NCBI GenBank assembly: GCA_037013495.1
Contig: CM072807.1
Location: forward strand, 8,311,001 to 8,375,000
Length of the DNA stretch: 64,000 nt
From: Hippophae tibetana
Taxonomy: Eukaryota > Streptophyta > Magnoliopsida > Rosales > Elaeagnaceae
Direction: 5' to 3'
Positions 25,636 to 38,800 of this stretch are shown piece by piece. A program made the position numbers and the translations under genes. The notes under the pieces are model-generated. The model had not been told where the DNA came from and did not search any database. It saw only the letters and a program-made list of their open reading frames with translations. Each line of letters begins with the position of its first letter. The first letter of the stretch is position 1.

Positions 25636-28600
25636 TTAATCTCCTTCAACCATGAGAGTCCATCCCATCTTGTCTTTAACAAGACCTTTTTGAATTCCTA
25701 TTAGTGTCTCATACAACTTCTGAGATAAAGATTCAGCTCCACTTTTGTACTCAATCCTGTATCAATTGAGTAAATACTTAAGACTATATAACACCAAAAA
25801 AAGTAGGGGGGAGGGAAGCATCTGTCTGTTTGATTCTTCATATGATGAAATAACACAACATGACTTGTCTACAAATACCTTGTATTCTTAAAAGTTATAC
25901 TACCCACAGGATTGATCACCATTGCAGTTCCAGTGCAAAAAATTTCTTCAGCTTCGAGCAAATCATCGACTGTAATATTGCGTTCCACAACCTTACCACA
26001 TCATCAACATGTTAATCTTAGAAGGTTTTAATCGTCTACGAAAAGTCGCAGTTTTTCGTATACTGTCACAACCCGTCACGAGGAATCATTTCATATTATA
26101 TTTGAAAATGTTTCAAAATTTATGATATCATGAACAACAATTTTGCAAGCTTTGTATGAGTTGTAGAAAGCTCACCTTCAAGTTCATTCCAAGAGCAATC
26201 TCAATGATGCTTTTTCTTGTTATTCCAGGCAAAATTGTTCCATGTGTAGCTGGAGTTGAAATAACATTGTTCTGTAAAATTAAACTTATTGTGATATCAA
26301 GTAGATTTTGGAAGAGATGTTGCACGTGAAATAGATAAGTAGAGTAAACTTACAATATATATAGACAGTGATAAAAACAACATAGAATACTCGGATTGAA
26401 ATGTTAGCAAAACCAAACCTATTCGATTTTGTTTGAACATGACTTGCACGTGTCAAGATATACGCGTGAAGTCCAGATTGACAATGTTTCTTTGGCTCTC
26501 TCCAGTTCTCGAACTCGGTACTTAATCATTAAGTACCTTATTAGGTCGTAGACTGGTATCATCTGGACTATAGCATAGTTGGTACCAACCTTTAAGAATC
26601 TAAGGTATTTAAGGGTTAGGTCACAGATTCGAGGCTGGGGAAGGACGAAAGAAATCAGTCCACTTGTCAAGAACTAGGGCTTGCGGAGATATCTCTTCCA
26701 TGAGCATGAAAAAAATCTCAAACAGATTTCTCATTTCAAATTATACACTATGAGTATACTATTTGGGTATAAACATAGTGCAAGTCAATGTAACTCTTAG
26801 GTACCCTTCTAGAGGGAAAGTTGCCTCCCATGTGACCCTAGTCATCCAAATCATTGGAACTAGGGTGTAGCAGCGGAGCCACGTTGTGCTACGGGGCACA
26901 ATAGTGTTATGGACTTATGGTGCATATTAAGAAAATACCTTCAAAATGAAAATGTTGGATGAAGAGCACTCCTCGATGTATTTTCGATTAACTGCATCCA
27001 GGTACAAAATATCAGAAAACCCCCTGGCCTTTGCTTGTGCAACAGCATGAAAAACCTAAATAAAAAATTGAACAATTTTTTTTCAATCACCATCTATAAT
27101 AGCATTGAACAAGATCATGAAAATATTCACAACATATATAAAAAAGATTACTTACTGGTGAATAATTGGTTATGGTTTTGATGCCTCCAGTTCCATTAGG
27201 AATTGCTCGATGAACCTTATCTTCAATAATCAAGTTTAAAGGACCCTATTTCATGGATAACTCTTAATAAAAGTCAACAATATGGAAATAATCACTTCTG
27301 GTTCACCACTTTTATCTAAAACCGCTTTTGTCTAAAATCACTTAGCACAATACAGACACTTAAGCTTTGACAAATAACAAAATAGAAAGTTTATACACAC
27401 CTGGAAATAATTACCAACAGGAGATGCATAAATTAGGAATGTGTATTCTGGTGCCGGACCAACTCCTAGAACTGATCCACTTCCCATCAGCAGTGGCCTT
27501 ATATAAAGCGACCTTTTTTCTGGAGGTGGCACCTGTTTATTTCCATATATTCACAAATAATCAAACATAATCTCTTCATTTACGTCAAATTTTGTTCTTT
27601 GGATTTAATTAAAAAAATAAAAAGCAATTTCTAATACAAAATATCACAAATAACAGTACTTGTCTCAATTGATATGATGAGTTATGATAGGGTGATTCAA
27701 GAAGATACTGCCTATTATGTCACATAGTTTACGGGGCATGTTTGTTTTGCTTTTAAAACTCTATAAAAGTGCTTCTGATATTAAAAAAACAATTATGAAC
27801 TAAACAGGAAAAAAATGTCAGGCATGTGCTTCTAGGACTCAAAAAGAAATTTTCTGCTTTCAGAAAGTACTTCATTCTAAAATTGTCTTTGGCAGAAATT
27901 ATTTTTAGCATAAGCTCAAACAAAGTGATCCCTATACTTCCTATCACTACTCATGATAGGGCTTGTATGTTTTTGCTTTTGAAACTCTATAAGGTGCTTC
28001 TGATAGTAAAAAAAAAAAATACTAATTAACTAAACAGGTAAAAAAATTGACATAAGTGCTTTCAGCACTTAAAAAATACATTTTCTGCTTTTAAAAATCA
28101 CTTTTTTTTCTAAAATCGCATATGACATACTACTGTTTTTCTTTTTAAATAAACAACGCACACATACGAATGAACACAAGGAAAGAGAGCACTGACAAGT
28201 AGAATCCACAAGATTGATGGTATTTATATATTCTCATTTTAAATCGCACCATAAACTTCCTATCACTACTCATGACATTACATTGATGGTGGTTTATTCA
28301 GTACCCAAGGTTTGTTGGCTTGGACCATTTGCTTTATGGCATCAACAAATTGCTTTACAGATGGTGATGGCATACACAATCTCTCTGCACCCATTTGCAT
28401 GCGCATTGCGTTCTGCTCCGGCCTAAAAAGCAATACTTGACCATCTTCTCTTCTATATGCCTTTAGTCCTTCAAACAACCCCTACATAGTCAAACCATCA
28501 TCCATGTACCAATTCATTAAATCGTGATTTTTTTTAGTCCCAAGAAAACCTAATAAGAGCGAGGGACGATCATCGCATTTAATCTTCATATCATTGACAT

Positions 28601-31600
28601 AAATAGAACGTTAGCAAAAGATATTCGTTCGAATGGTTTTAATGGATTGATTAATCACACGATTTGAAATCACAACAATAGATGAACATGACTGTTAGAG
28701 ATTGTTATAAAATACTTTAATTTAAAAATCAAATTAAGGAGTAAAATATGGAGCAAAACAAAGAATAAAACATGGAGCTTAATTTAAGGAGTAATTCAAG
28801 AAGCTATTAATTTAAGGAGTAATTCAAGGAGTGAGTTTTTCTATAAATAGATGTGTAATTGTAATGAATTAATCATCCAAAGTTTTCATTCCAATTGAGA
28901 GAAAAGCTTAGAGAGAAAAACTTTTGTGAGAGAAAATTGAGAGTAATTTCCTTGGATGCAATTAGGTTGTTGGTTGTGAGTTGTGAGTGTTGTAAACACC
29001 TTGTGTAATTTCTCTTATTTCAGTAAAAAGATCTGCAGCAGATCCAGAGACGTAAGCAAGATTGGCCGTACTCCGTTATCAAATTTGTGTGTTATTTTTA
29101 TTTTTACTTTCTCATAAATCTAGCTTTTCGAGAATTTGCGTAATTTCCCAACAACTGGTATCAGAGCTATTTGCGATGATTTCTGTCAATTTTCTACAAG
29201 GTTACTATTTATGTGAATAGTGAAATTTTGTCGAAGATATTTGTTCGTTGACGGAGGTGTTCTAATACACGGTGGTTTATAGAAATAGTCAGAAATGATC
29301 TGGAGGAAGTCAGATTTGAGTGAGAGCAATGACCGTAGATGAAAGAAGGGTGAAACTCGAGAAATTTGATGATACAGATTTCGGGTTTTGAAAAATGCAG
29401 ATAGAGGATTATCTGTATCAAAGAAATCTATATCAACCTCTCTCAGGGAAGAAGCCAAAGGCTATGAAGGAAGAAGATTGACGTTATTTGTATCAAAGAA
29501 ATCTATATTCGATTGACGTTATCTCGTAATGTTGCTTTCAACATAGCAAAGGAAAAGACAATGACGGGTCTTATGGAAGCTCTATCCAATATGTATGAGA
29601 AGCCATCAGCCTCAAACAAAGTGCACTTGATGTGGCGTTTGTTCAATTTGCGGATGAATGAAGGTGCATCGGTAGCTCAACATCTCAATGAACTCAACAC
29701 AGTCACAACCAAGTTGAGTTCAGTGGAAATTGAATTCGATGAAGAAGTACGAGCATTGATACTTTTGTCTTCTCTACCAGAAAGCTGGAATGCTACTATC
29801 ACGGCTGTGATTAGCTCATCAGGAAGCAATAAGTTGAAATTTGACGATGTTCGTGATTTGGTTCTCAGTGAAGAGATCCGACGTAGAGAGTCAGGTGAAT
29901 CGTCAACTTCTTCAGTTTTGCATACAGAGTCAAGAGGAAGAAATTCAACCAAAGGGAATGGACGTGGCAAAATAGACTACCGAGGTAGATCAAAGGATAG
30001 GAGGTCAAAATCCAGGAATCCTAATAATTCCCATAGCTCGAAGACTATCGAGTGTTGGAATTGTGGAAGAACCGGGCACTACAAAAATCAGTGTAAGAGT
30101 GCACCGAAGGAAAAACAAGTGAAGGCAGAGGCAAATGTTACTTCCACCTCAGGAGGGGATGATGCATTGATAAGCTCTTTGGAGAGCAAGGAAGAATCTT
30201 GGGTGTTAGACTCTGGAGCATCGTTCCACGCTACTTCACAGAAATAATTCTTCGAGAGATATGTCCCCAGAAACCTTGGAAAGGTATATCTTGGTGATGA
30301 TCAACCATGTGCTATTATTGGCAAAGGTGTAGTGAAGATTAAGTTGAACGGGTCTGTTTGGGAGCTGAAGGATGTCAGGCATATTCCCGACCTAAGAAGG
30401 AACTTAATCTCATTAGGGAAGTTGGCTAGTGAAGGCTACACTATGATCTTCCATGGTGATGATTGGAAGATTTCAAAGGGTGCAATGACAGTTGCTCGAG
30501 GCAAGAAAAGTGGCACTCTTTACATGACATCAGAGACACATTTTTCAATCACATTTGCAGCAGGCAATGAAACACCAAATTTGTGGCACCATAGACTAGG
30601 CCACATGAGTGAGAAGGGGATGAAGATTATGCACTCAAAGGGAAAACTTCCAGGTCTACAGTCTACGAAGATAGACATGTGCGAAGATTGTACACTTGGA
30701 AAGCAAAAGAGAATCAGCTTTCAGACAAGTTGCAAAACCCCAAAGAAGGAAAGGCTAGAGCTTATTCACTCTGATGTTTGGGGACCAATGACCGTCTCAT
30801 CTATTGGTGGGAAATACTACTTCGTGACTTTCATCGATGATCACTCTCGGAAGGTATGAGTTTACTTTCTAAAACATAAGTCTGAAGTATTTGAGGCTTT
30901 CAGAAGATGGAAAGCTATGGTGGAAAATGAGACGGGTTTAAAGATCAAAAAGCTCAGAACCGATAATGGTGGTGAATATGAAGACACTAGATTCAAAAAT
31001 TTTTGCTATGAGCACGAGATCAGAATGGAAAGAACTGTACCAGGCACGCCTCAACACAATGGTGTAGCTGAGCGTATGAACCGAACGTTGACAGAAAGAG
31101 CCAGAAGTATTCGTATACAGTCAGGTCTACCGAAGCAGTTCTGGGCAGAAGCAGTCAACACGGCAGCTTACTTGATCAACCGAGGCCCATCTCTTCCATT
31201 GGAGCATAGAATACCAGAGGAGGTATGAAGCGGAAAAGAGGTGAAACTATCACATCTAAAAGTTTTCGGCTGTGTAGCATTTGTGCATATCAGTGATCAA
31301 GGTAGGAATAAGCTTGATCCCAAATCCAAGAAATGCACATTTATCGGCTATAGCGAGGATGAGTTTGGCTACCGCATTTGGGATGACGAAAACAAGAAAG
31401 TTATCCATAGCAGAGATGTGATTTTCAACGAAAGGGTGATGTATAAGGACATGCAAAAAATAGACGCCAATGACTCAGAGCAGAATGAGTCAGTATTTAT
31501 AGATGCAGATGATGTCCCAGATAGTTCCGCAACGGACCAAATTGTAACAAGTCCTCAGTTAGAGGAACTTGTTGGACAGAGCAGTACGCAGCAGTCCAAC

Positions 31601-34600
31601 ACACCACAACCTCATACTCCAGCTCCTGTATTGAGAAGGTCTTCTCGACTTCATGTGCCTAACAGAAGATACATGAACTATATGTTACTGACTGATGGAG
31701 GGGAGCCTGAATGCTATGATGAAGCTTTCCAGACTCGAGATTCTAACAAGTGGGAGCTTACCATGAAAGAAGAAATGAAATCTCTCATCTCTAACCAGAC
31801 ATGGGAACTAGCTGAGTTACCTATGGGAAAGAAGGCACTTCACAACAAATGGGTGTACCAGGTGAAAGAGGACCATGATGGTTCTAAGAGATACAAAGCC
31901 CGCCTAGTTGTCAAAGGGTTTCAATAGAAGGAATGAGTTGACTACACTAACATTTTCTCTCCCGTTGTGAAGCTCAATACTATCAGATCAGTATTGAGTA
32001 TTATAGCTATTGAAGATCTTCATCTTGAACAGTTGGATGTGAAGACTGCATTCCTTCATGGAGATTTAGATAAAGAGATATACATGTACCAGCCAGAAGG
32101 TTTCTCAGAAAGAGGGAAGAAGAACATGGTGTGCAGACTTAAGAAGAGTTTGTATGGCCTGAAACAAGCCCCGAGACAATGGTACAGAAAGTTTGACAAC
32201 TTCATGCACAAGGAAGGTTTCCAGAAGTGCAATGCTGACCATTGTTGCTACTTCAAGAGATATAGGTCCAGTTATATCATTTTACTACTTTATGTTGATG
32301 ATATGTTAGTAGCAGGTTCAGATATGGATGATATTAAAAGGTTGAAGCACCAATTGTCAAAGAAGTTTGACATGAAAGACTTGGATCCAACAAAGAAGAT
32401 TCTTGGAATGCAAATCACAAGAAATAAGAAGACAGGATCCTTGCAGTTATCTCAGGCAGAATACATCAATCGTGTTTTGCAAAGATTCAACATGGGCGAT
32501 GCCAAGCCAGTTAGCACACACTTGACCAGTCATTTTCGCCTATCTAAGAATCAGTCCCCTCAGACAGAGGAAGATAGAGAATTCATGGCTAAGGTTCCTT
32601 ATGCCTCATCCATTGGAAGTTTGATGTACACAATGGTCTGTACGAGACCAGACATTGGCCATGCAGTGGAAGTTGTTAACAGATTTATGTCAAATCCAGG
32701 GAAAACTCATTGGGAAACAGTCAAGTGGATTTTTAAGTATCTGCGAGGCACCACAGAAAAGTGCTTGTACTTTAGTAAAGGAAAGTTAAAAGTACAAGGG
32801 TACGTAGACGCAGACTTTGGAGGTGAAGTTGATCACCGAAGAAGCACCACCGGTTATATATTTACTGTTGGAACTACAACTGTTAGTTGGATGTCACAAA
32901 TACAGAAAATTGTCACTCTATCCACTACAGAGGCTGAGTATGTAGCAGTAACTGAAGCTAGTGAAGAGATGATATGGCTTTAAGGTTTGTTAACTGAGCT
33001 GGGATTCAAACAGGAGAAGAATATTCTGCATAGTGATAGTCAAAGTGCAATACACTTGGCGAAGAATTCAGCATTTCATTCTAGAACCAAGCATATTGGA
33101 CTTCGTTATCACTTCATCATATCTCTATTGAAAGATGATGTGTTAATATTGGAGAAGATTCAAGGAAGTAAAAATCCAACATATATGTTAACAAATGTGG
33201 TGACTATTGACAAACTGAAGTTGTGCTCAAGTTCAATTAGTATGCTAGAGTAACAAAGACTAGAAAAGCTGATGCATTGATCGAGGTGTGAAGACAGATT
33301 AAAATCAGTCTTCAAGTGGGAGATTGTTGGAGATTGTTATAAAGCTCCTTAATTTAAGGAGCAAATTAAGGAGCAAAACATGGAGCAGAAGAAGGAGTAA
33401 AACATGGAGCAAAACATGGAGCAAAACATAGAGCTTAATTCAAGAACAATTTAAGGAACCATTAATTTAAGGAGTAATTCAAGGAGTGAATTTTCTTATA
33501 AATAGATGTGTAATTGTAATGAATTAATCATCCAAAGTATTCATTCCAATTGAGAGAAAAGCTTAGAGAGAAAAGTTTTTGTGAGAGAAAATTGAGAATA
33601 ATTTTCTTCGATGCAATTGGGTTGTTGGTTGTGAGTTGTGAGTGTTGTAAACACCTTGTGTAATTTCTCCTATTTCAGTAAAAAGATCTACAGCAGGTCC
33701 AGAGACGTAAGCAAGATTGGCCAAACTCCGTTATCAAATTTGTGTGTTATTTTTATTCTTGTTTTCTCATAAATCTGCCTTATCGAGAATTTGCATAATT
33801 TCCCAACAATAACTTTATCAAGCTATTAAGTGTTATTCATCTAGTTTTACCAAGATGAAGACCCATTCATGAAATGTTCAACAGTTGGTCAACATATTAA
33901 CGATTATTTAAATATTAAATATTTATAGAGATAATTAAAAAAAATTTAAATGCAAATATTTGTTAAGATATTATTTATTTAATAATTATGTATTTAATTT
34001 TCATATTTAAATTTTAAATTAATTTTGTTATTAAAAAATTCTTATAAATAAAACATATAATTTATACGTTTATTTTAAATAAGAATATAAATTAAATATC
34101 ATTTTCCCTATATTATCTTGCCTCAATTCTCCATCTTTCCTCCTAATTTATCAATTATTCGATATCTATCTATAATTTATCCTCTTTTCTTTCTTCCTCC
34201 ATTATATTATCTTTCCCGATCCACATCAGTTTGCCAATCAACAGAAAATCAATCCTGATGAACGTTTCAAAATTGGGAAGAGAAGCAATAGACTTCATCA
34301 ACCATTTTGCTATATATAATTTTGAAAATAAAAATAAAAAATGGAACTTTAAACCATTAAAAATTGTTATTTTTTTTAACAAAACTTGTTCAATTTGTGT
34401 GTTGTAATTTAATATTTGGGTAACCAAAATAAGAAGCTGCATGATTATCACACCTGCCCATAATTTAAGATGCCAGATGATGGACTAAGCTGAATGTTAC
34501 CATAGAAACTGATATTTCCTTGAGAAAAGTTAAAGTTGTCAGTGCATTTCATCTCATACATATAATCTGTTGGTGTGAGACTGAATCCAAGTTCATCCCA

Positions 34601-35796
34601 ATTCACATTGGCATATTCTTCATGTTCTTGACTGCTTTAAATTAATAAATAAAAAGGGCAAAATTTTACAAAAATTAGAAAATGAGATTAAAGCAATCCC
34701 AAGAAAAAAAAACAAACTACAGAAACATCAAGCACCTAAAGGCTCAAATGTTGGTAGACCATTTTAATAGATACCTGTTTACAGAAGTTGTAAAGGAATG
34801 AACTGAGGAACAAGCAAGTGGCATAGACCTTGGCTGAGATATAAGCTGCAATGTAAATAACAGGATTAATTCTTTTTAGAACTAGGGTTTTGCAAGTTTT
34901 AAGAGAAACATTAGGGGTTTGTTTTTAAATTCTATTTTCTCATGTTTGAAATTATTATTATTATTTTTTTAATTTATTTAAAGAAGAGGAGAAAACTCGT
35001 TTGTTAAAAACTTATGTTTTCTTATTTCATTCCCTATTAAATCATAACAAAAAAATATAAAATTAATTAATAAAAGAAAATTTCAACTTTTAAATATGAA
35101 TTTCAAAAATAATAAAAAGCATGAGTAAAAATAGAATTGAGTTCTAAACATATTTTTAATATGTTGAGAGTTTTTTGAAATTTTTAAAAATTTAAATTTT
35201 TAATTTTTTTGATTTAATTCATCTTATTTTTAAACAACAAGATTAAATAAATTTGTCTCAATAATTATACAACTAAATAAATTCGTCTCAATAATTATAT
35301 AACTAAAGAGTATGAATGATATACTTATAGGATTAAAATCAATAAGTGTTTTATCTCTCAAACATATTAATAATATTTCTTAAATTTAGATAAGACATTC
35401 TCTTAATTAAAGTGTTATCCTATAAAAGCATAATTTGAAAAAGGTATAGAACCTCCATTTTTTGTGTTTTTTTTCCTAACACTTTTTCCACGAACCACTT
35501 TCAACATAAATTATTTTTAATAAAAATAAAAACACCCATGGACCATTTGAAAGCACTTTTATTAAAAAGAAAAAAATGAAAAAAAAAACGGAAAAAGTAT
35601 AACAGAAACCAACATAAACTTGGAATTAAACACATTTTGAATACAATATATATACAGCAATGTCTACAACTACGAATCCCAAAAGTTAAACCACAGAAAA
35701 CTGAATGATAACGTGAACAAGTGTATATACAAAAACTCTTACAGATAATTTGAAAAGGCTAGAAAATCTCCATTGCTGTTTTATAAGAGCTTCCAT
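25636..35796 (-). CDS. BCAT: Branched-chain amino-acid aminotransferase, organellar (BCAT1/2-like)
   Basis: Ten coding exons on the minus strand join in phase: 35743-35796, 34775-34845, 34454-34634, 28305-28481, 27401-27532, 27156-27245, 26939-27055, 26176-26271, 25879-25991, 25636-25756, giving 383 residues. The enzyme is a fold-type IV PLP aminotransferase interconverting Leu, Ile and Val with their 2-oxo acids. Seen: [66 protein letters not shown], the Schiff-base lysine in GGIKTITNY (K228), [33 protein letters not shown] and [18 protein letters not shown]. The first ~42 residues are Arg/Ser-rich with few acids, fitting a mitochondrial or plastid transit peptide; mitochondrial is more likely by resemblance to BCAT1/2. 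Intron 3 (28482-34453) contains a whole copia element, yet every exon and splice site looks intact. Confidence 0.92.
27737..28275. repeat. Two imperfect direct copies of a repeat in BCAT intron 4
   Basis: Starting near 27737 and 27960, two blocks share the order GTTTTGCTTTTAAAACTCTATAA-type sequence, GTGCTTCTGATA, a poly-A run, AACTAAACAGG and a CTTTCAG/CACTT stretch. Both blocks are followed by TTCCTATCACTACTCATGA (27938-27956 and 28257-28275). The AAGTGCTTCTG phrasing resembles common plant MITE termini, but no target duplication was found. Non-coding. Confidence 0.55.
28693..29153 (+). repeat. 5' LTR of the intronic copia element
   Basis: Starts TGTTAGAGATTG and ends TTTCCCAACA. It contains a TATAAATAG box (28852-28860) and a short direct-repeat zone (AAGGAGTAA/GGAGCAAAA units) upstream of it. 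It aligns with 33325-33808 except for scattered substitutions and an indel in the GGAGCAAAAC repeats. Confidence 0.93.
29209..30247 (+). pseudogene. Copia gag and protease start, broken
   Basis: From about 29330 the frame reads [13 protein letters not shown], then a stop where a tryptophan is expected, then [18 protein letters not shown] second stop follows at about 29478, beside a 35-bp duplication. From 29513 it is open: [20 protein letters not shown], the capsid helices, a zinc knuckle [14 protein letters not shown] (C-x2-C-x4-H-x4-C) and the aspartic protease motif [13 protein letters not shown]. It stops at 30245, before the rest of protease. Confidence 0.9.
30248..33253 (+). pseudogene. 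Copia pol: integrase, reverse transcriptase, RNase H, broken by stops
   Basis: One reading frame interrupted by in-frame stops near 30857, 31226, 31925, 31934 and 32981. In order: GAG-pre-integrase ([18 protein letters not shown]), integrase core (DVWGPM..., [35 protein letters not shown]), reverse transcriptase ([48 protein letters not shown]) and RNase H ([32 protein letters not shown]). The acidic catalytic residues survive between the stops. Confidence 0.93.
33325..33808 (+). repeat. 3' LTR of the intronic copia element
   Basis: Starts TGTTGGAGATTG after the polypurine tract and ends TTTCCCAACA. It is 484 bp against 461 bp for the 5' LTR; the difference lies mainly in the number of GGAGCAAAAC(A)TGGAGC units. 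The several-percent divergence shows an old insertion. Confidence 0.93.
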
Positions 35797-35883
35797 GGTC
35801 CCTTGTTCAAAGTTTGTGCTTGTGAAAACAAAGGGTCAGAATGCTATTGTTTTTTAATGATATTTTAATTTAATTGGTATAGA

Positions 35884-35893
35884 CTTTATATAG
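35884..35893 (-). promoter_or_regulatory. Candidate TATA box of the BCAT gene
   Basis: On the minus strand CTATATAAAG lies about 90 bases upstream of the BCAT start codon, a normal distance for a plant gene with a short leader. Prediction from sequence only. Confidence 0.45.
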
Positions 35894-35896
35894 AAA

Positions 35897-38800
35897 TCGT
35901 TGCAAAAAATAAAATGAAAAGTTTATTTATTGTGGTTTATTAAATTTATAAAATAAAATAAAATAAAAATTATAATATTAGTTGTTATAATAAATTGGGA
36001 TTTAAATGTGATGTATAAAATTTCTCTAAATAAAAACGTGCCAGAAATATCTGTCTTCCCCACGCGGAAGGTACCTCATTAAATTTAAATATTGACTGAA
36101 TACTAATTAATAGAATAAATGTCCATTAAACACCACAATAATTTAAGATTTAAAAAAAAAAAATACTTTTACAGATATCTGAAAAAAATACTGTTATATA
36201 TTATAAATTTATAGTAATTTTAATAAACATTACAATTTTTAAATGATTATAATTTTTAAATGATTATAATTTTATGAACACAACTTTACGTACCAATAAC
36301 AATATTATATTACCTGACTTGTTATACACTTCAAACTTTTCAAGATAGATATAGTGAAAAAAATGTCAAATTTGTAAACTAGTGGTTGGAGAATCAACGA
36401 ACAGTTACAGTAAGATTTGAATTCAGAGTGCACAGTCCAGTCGTTTAGCTATAGGGATAAGGGTAGGGAATGGTAACTTTACAGGTATAAATTAAATTGG
36501 TATGAAATATAAATATAATTTATTAATTTTTAAAAATTATATAATTTTTTATTTAATTTTTAATAAAATAAGATAATAATAAAATATTACTTATTAAGAT
36601 ATTTCAGTTGTAATTAATAAACTTAAATGAGATAAATAAGAATATAAAAATAATAAAAAATATTATATATGATTATTTATAATATAAATTCAATAAAAAA
36701 ATTATATAATATATGTTTAAAATTAAATTTATTAGGAGTGTAATTTAAATTAAATGATATTTAAATAATATTATATAACAGATCTATTAAAAATATTAAA
36801 ATACACTAGATAAAATAATATAATTCAATTTATATCTTGAGTTAAATGAAATGAGCCCCTCCAATATTAATAATAATGTTATTACGCATTTATGCTTGTT
36901 TGCTATTATTTATCAAATGATTTTGATAGGATGTAACATAAATATTATATATATATATATATTTTTTTTGAGAGGCAACAAAAATAAAATTTTAATTTGT
37001 TAGTTAATTTATATAATTTATTTTTAAATAATTATTTAATAAAAATAAAACAATTCATACAAATATAAAATTTAAAATAATACTGTAAATTTCTTTAAAA
37101 AAATAGCATTATATTTTTTTTATAATATTTTTTTTGAAATTATATGTATAAAATATATGCATAATATGTATATAAATATTTAATTATTTAAAAAATATTA
37201 AAAAATTAAACCATTAATATATAAAATAGAAATACATATCTAAATAAAAATAATTTAAGTATAATTTAATTCATAGTTAAATAAAAAAACATAATTATAA
37301 CTTAATAATAACGTGATAAGTGTAAAACACTCTATATAACATAAATTTAAATCTTACTATTATCGTTATATATATTATATTTAAAAACTCATAATATAAT
37401 TTTAAGAGTTTTAATATTATCATTATTTATAAAATAATTTTAATGACTTAAATCTACTTGTAAGTACAAAATGTTAAATACATAGAACAAAATTCAAGTA
37501 TTAATATTGTTTAATATATAATTTTAATATCATCATTGTGTATTAATATAAATTTAACATCATAACAAAAAAACACAATATGACTACGATGAACAACAAT
37601 TAAAGGAGTGAAACCGATTTTTTTATATATATACACTCTAGATACGACGGTAAATTTTATTTTACTCACATCAAGTAAGATTTTTTTTTCCTTCTAATAA
37701 TATAAATCGGTAAAATTTACTTAAATCTTATTTTAAATGACAGGCTACAAACTCATATGGGTCATTTTAGTTAAATCAATAAATATGAGTAAATAAATTA
37801 AAACAATATTTTATATATATAATGTGTATCTCTGTTCATATATCTTTGATAATAACATTTACATCTCTACGTTAATCGTAATTTTTTTTAATAAATAAAA
37901 AAATAATTATATTATAACGTCAACTTAAGATAATACGAGGCAGCGGCTTATGTTTTAACCAACCAATAAATAGCTGACCCATTTGATTCTAGAAATCTCC
38001 CACCCAAACCTAAGACAAAATAGGGACCTGATATCTATCAATTTAATATATATATATATATATATATATGGCATGTTACGATGATGAAATGGGTCAGTAA
38101 CGCACTGACACTGAAAACACCTAACGACTGACAAGTTGTCGGTTCCTCCGTTTTATTTATGTCTATTTGAAATACTGCAATTATAATTAAGTTTATTTGC
38201 ATCTCATTATACAAAATTTTATTATTAATTTCCAAATAAAACATCAGGATATTTCTTTTTTCTTTTTTTACAATTTAAGAAATATGTATATTTTCTTTAT
38301 AAAAAAATATATTATTTGCTCTCTTTTTTCATAATCTAAATAATATCTATTTTTTAAAAAAAATTAAAAATAAAACACATGATTACATTGTAATATATAA
38401 ATTGAAGTATTATAATTATAGAATATAGAATAGTGACTATCCAAGTTGTATATTTATTTTAAAAATATTATTTAATTTATGTAATTTTGTTTTTGGTTCT
38501 TTTAGGCATATTATTATGAATAAAATCATCCTAGAAGCATAATTGATATTTTTTTTAATTAAAATTCACTAAAATTAAAATAGTCTCCATATTTATTTTT
38601 ATTTTTAATTTTAATTTTTTTTTCAATGATAATGGAGCTAAAATCTTAAAATAATAAGTAATTTAAACAGATGATTTTTTTCTATACTAAGTTAGTATGT
38701 ATTCTCTTTAACTCCCTTATAGATATGGGAAGAAAAAAAAATAAGAGTGAGAAGTAATTGAGTCCATTAATTCAAAAAAATTGAATCTATCTTATAAGTA

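Larger units (their letters stand above)
28693..33808 (+). mobile_element. Complete but dead Ty1/copia element in BCAT intron 3
   Basis: 5' LTR 28693-29153, primer site TGGTATCAGAGC (initiator tRNA-Met type) at 29156-29167, gag-pol 29330-33253, polypurine tract AAGTGGGAGAT (33314-33324), 3' LTR 33325-33808. Five-base flanks differ by one base (ATGAC 28688-28692, ATAAC 33809-33813), an aged target duplication. The element runs opposite to the BCAT gene. At least eight premature stops break gag-pol, so it cannot transpose by itself. Confidence 0.95.

Noticed and set aside
26330-26900. Less AT-rich DNA in BCAT intron 7 with GCGGAGCCACG and a long minus-strand frame
   Set aside because: Looks like old repeat DNA; no conserved protein or defined ends.
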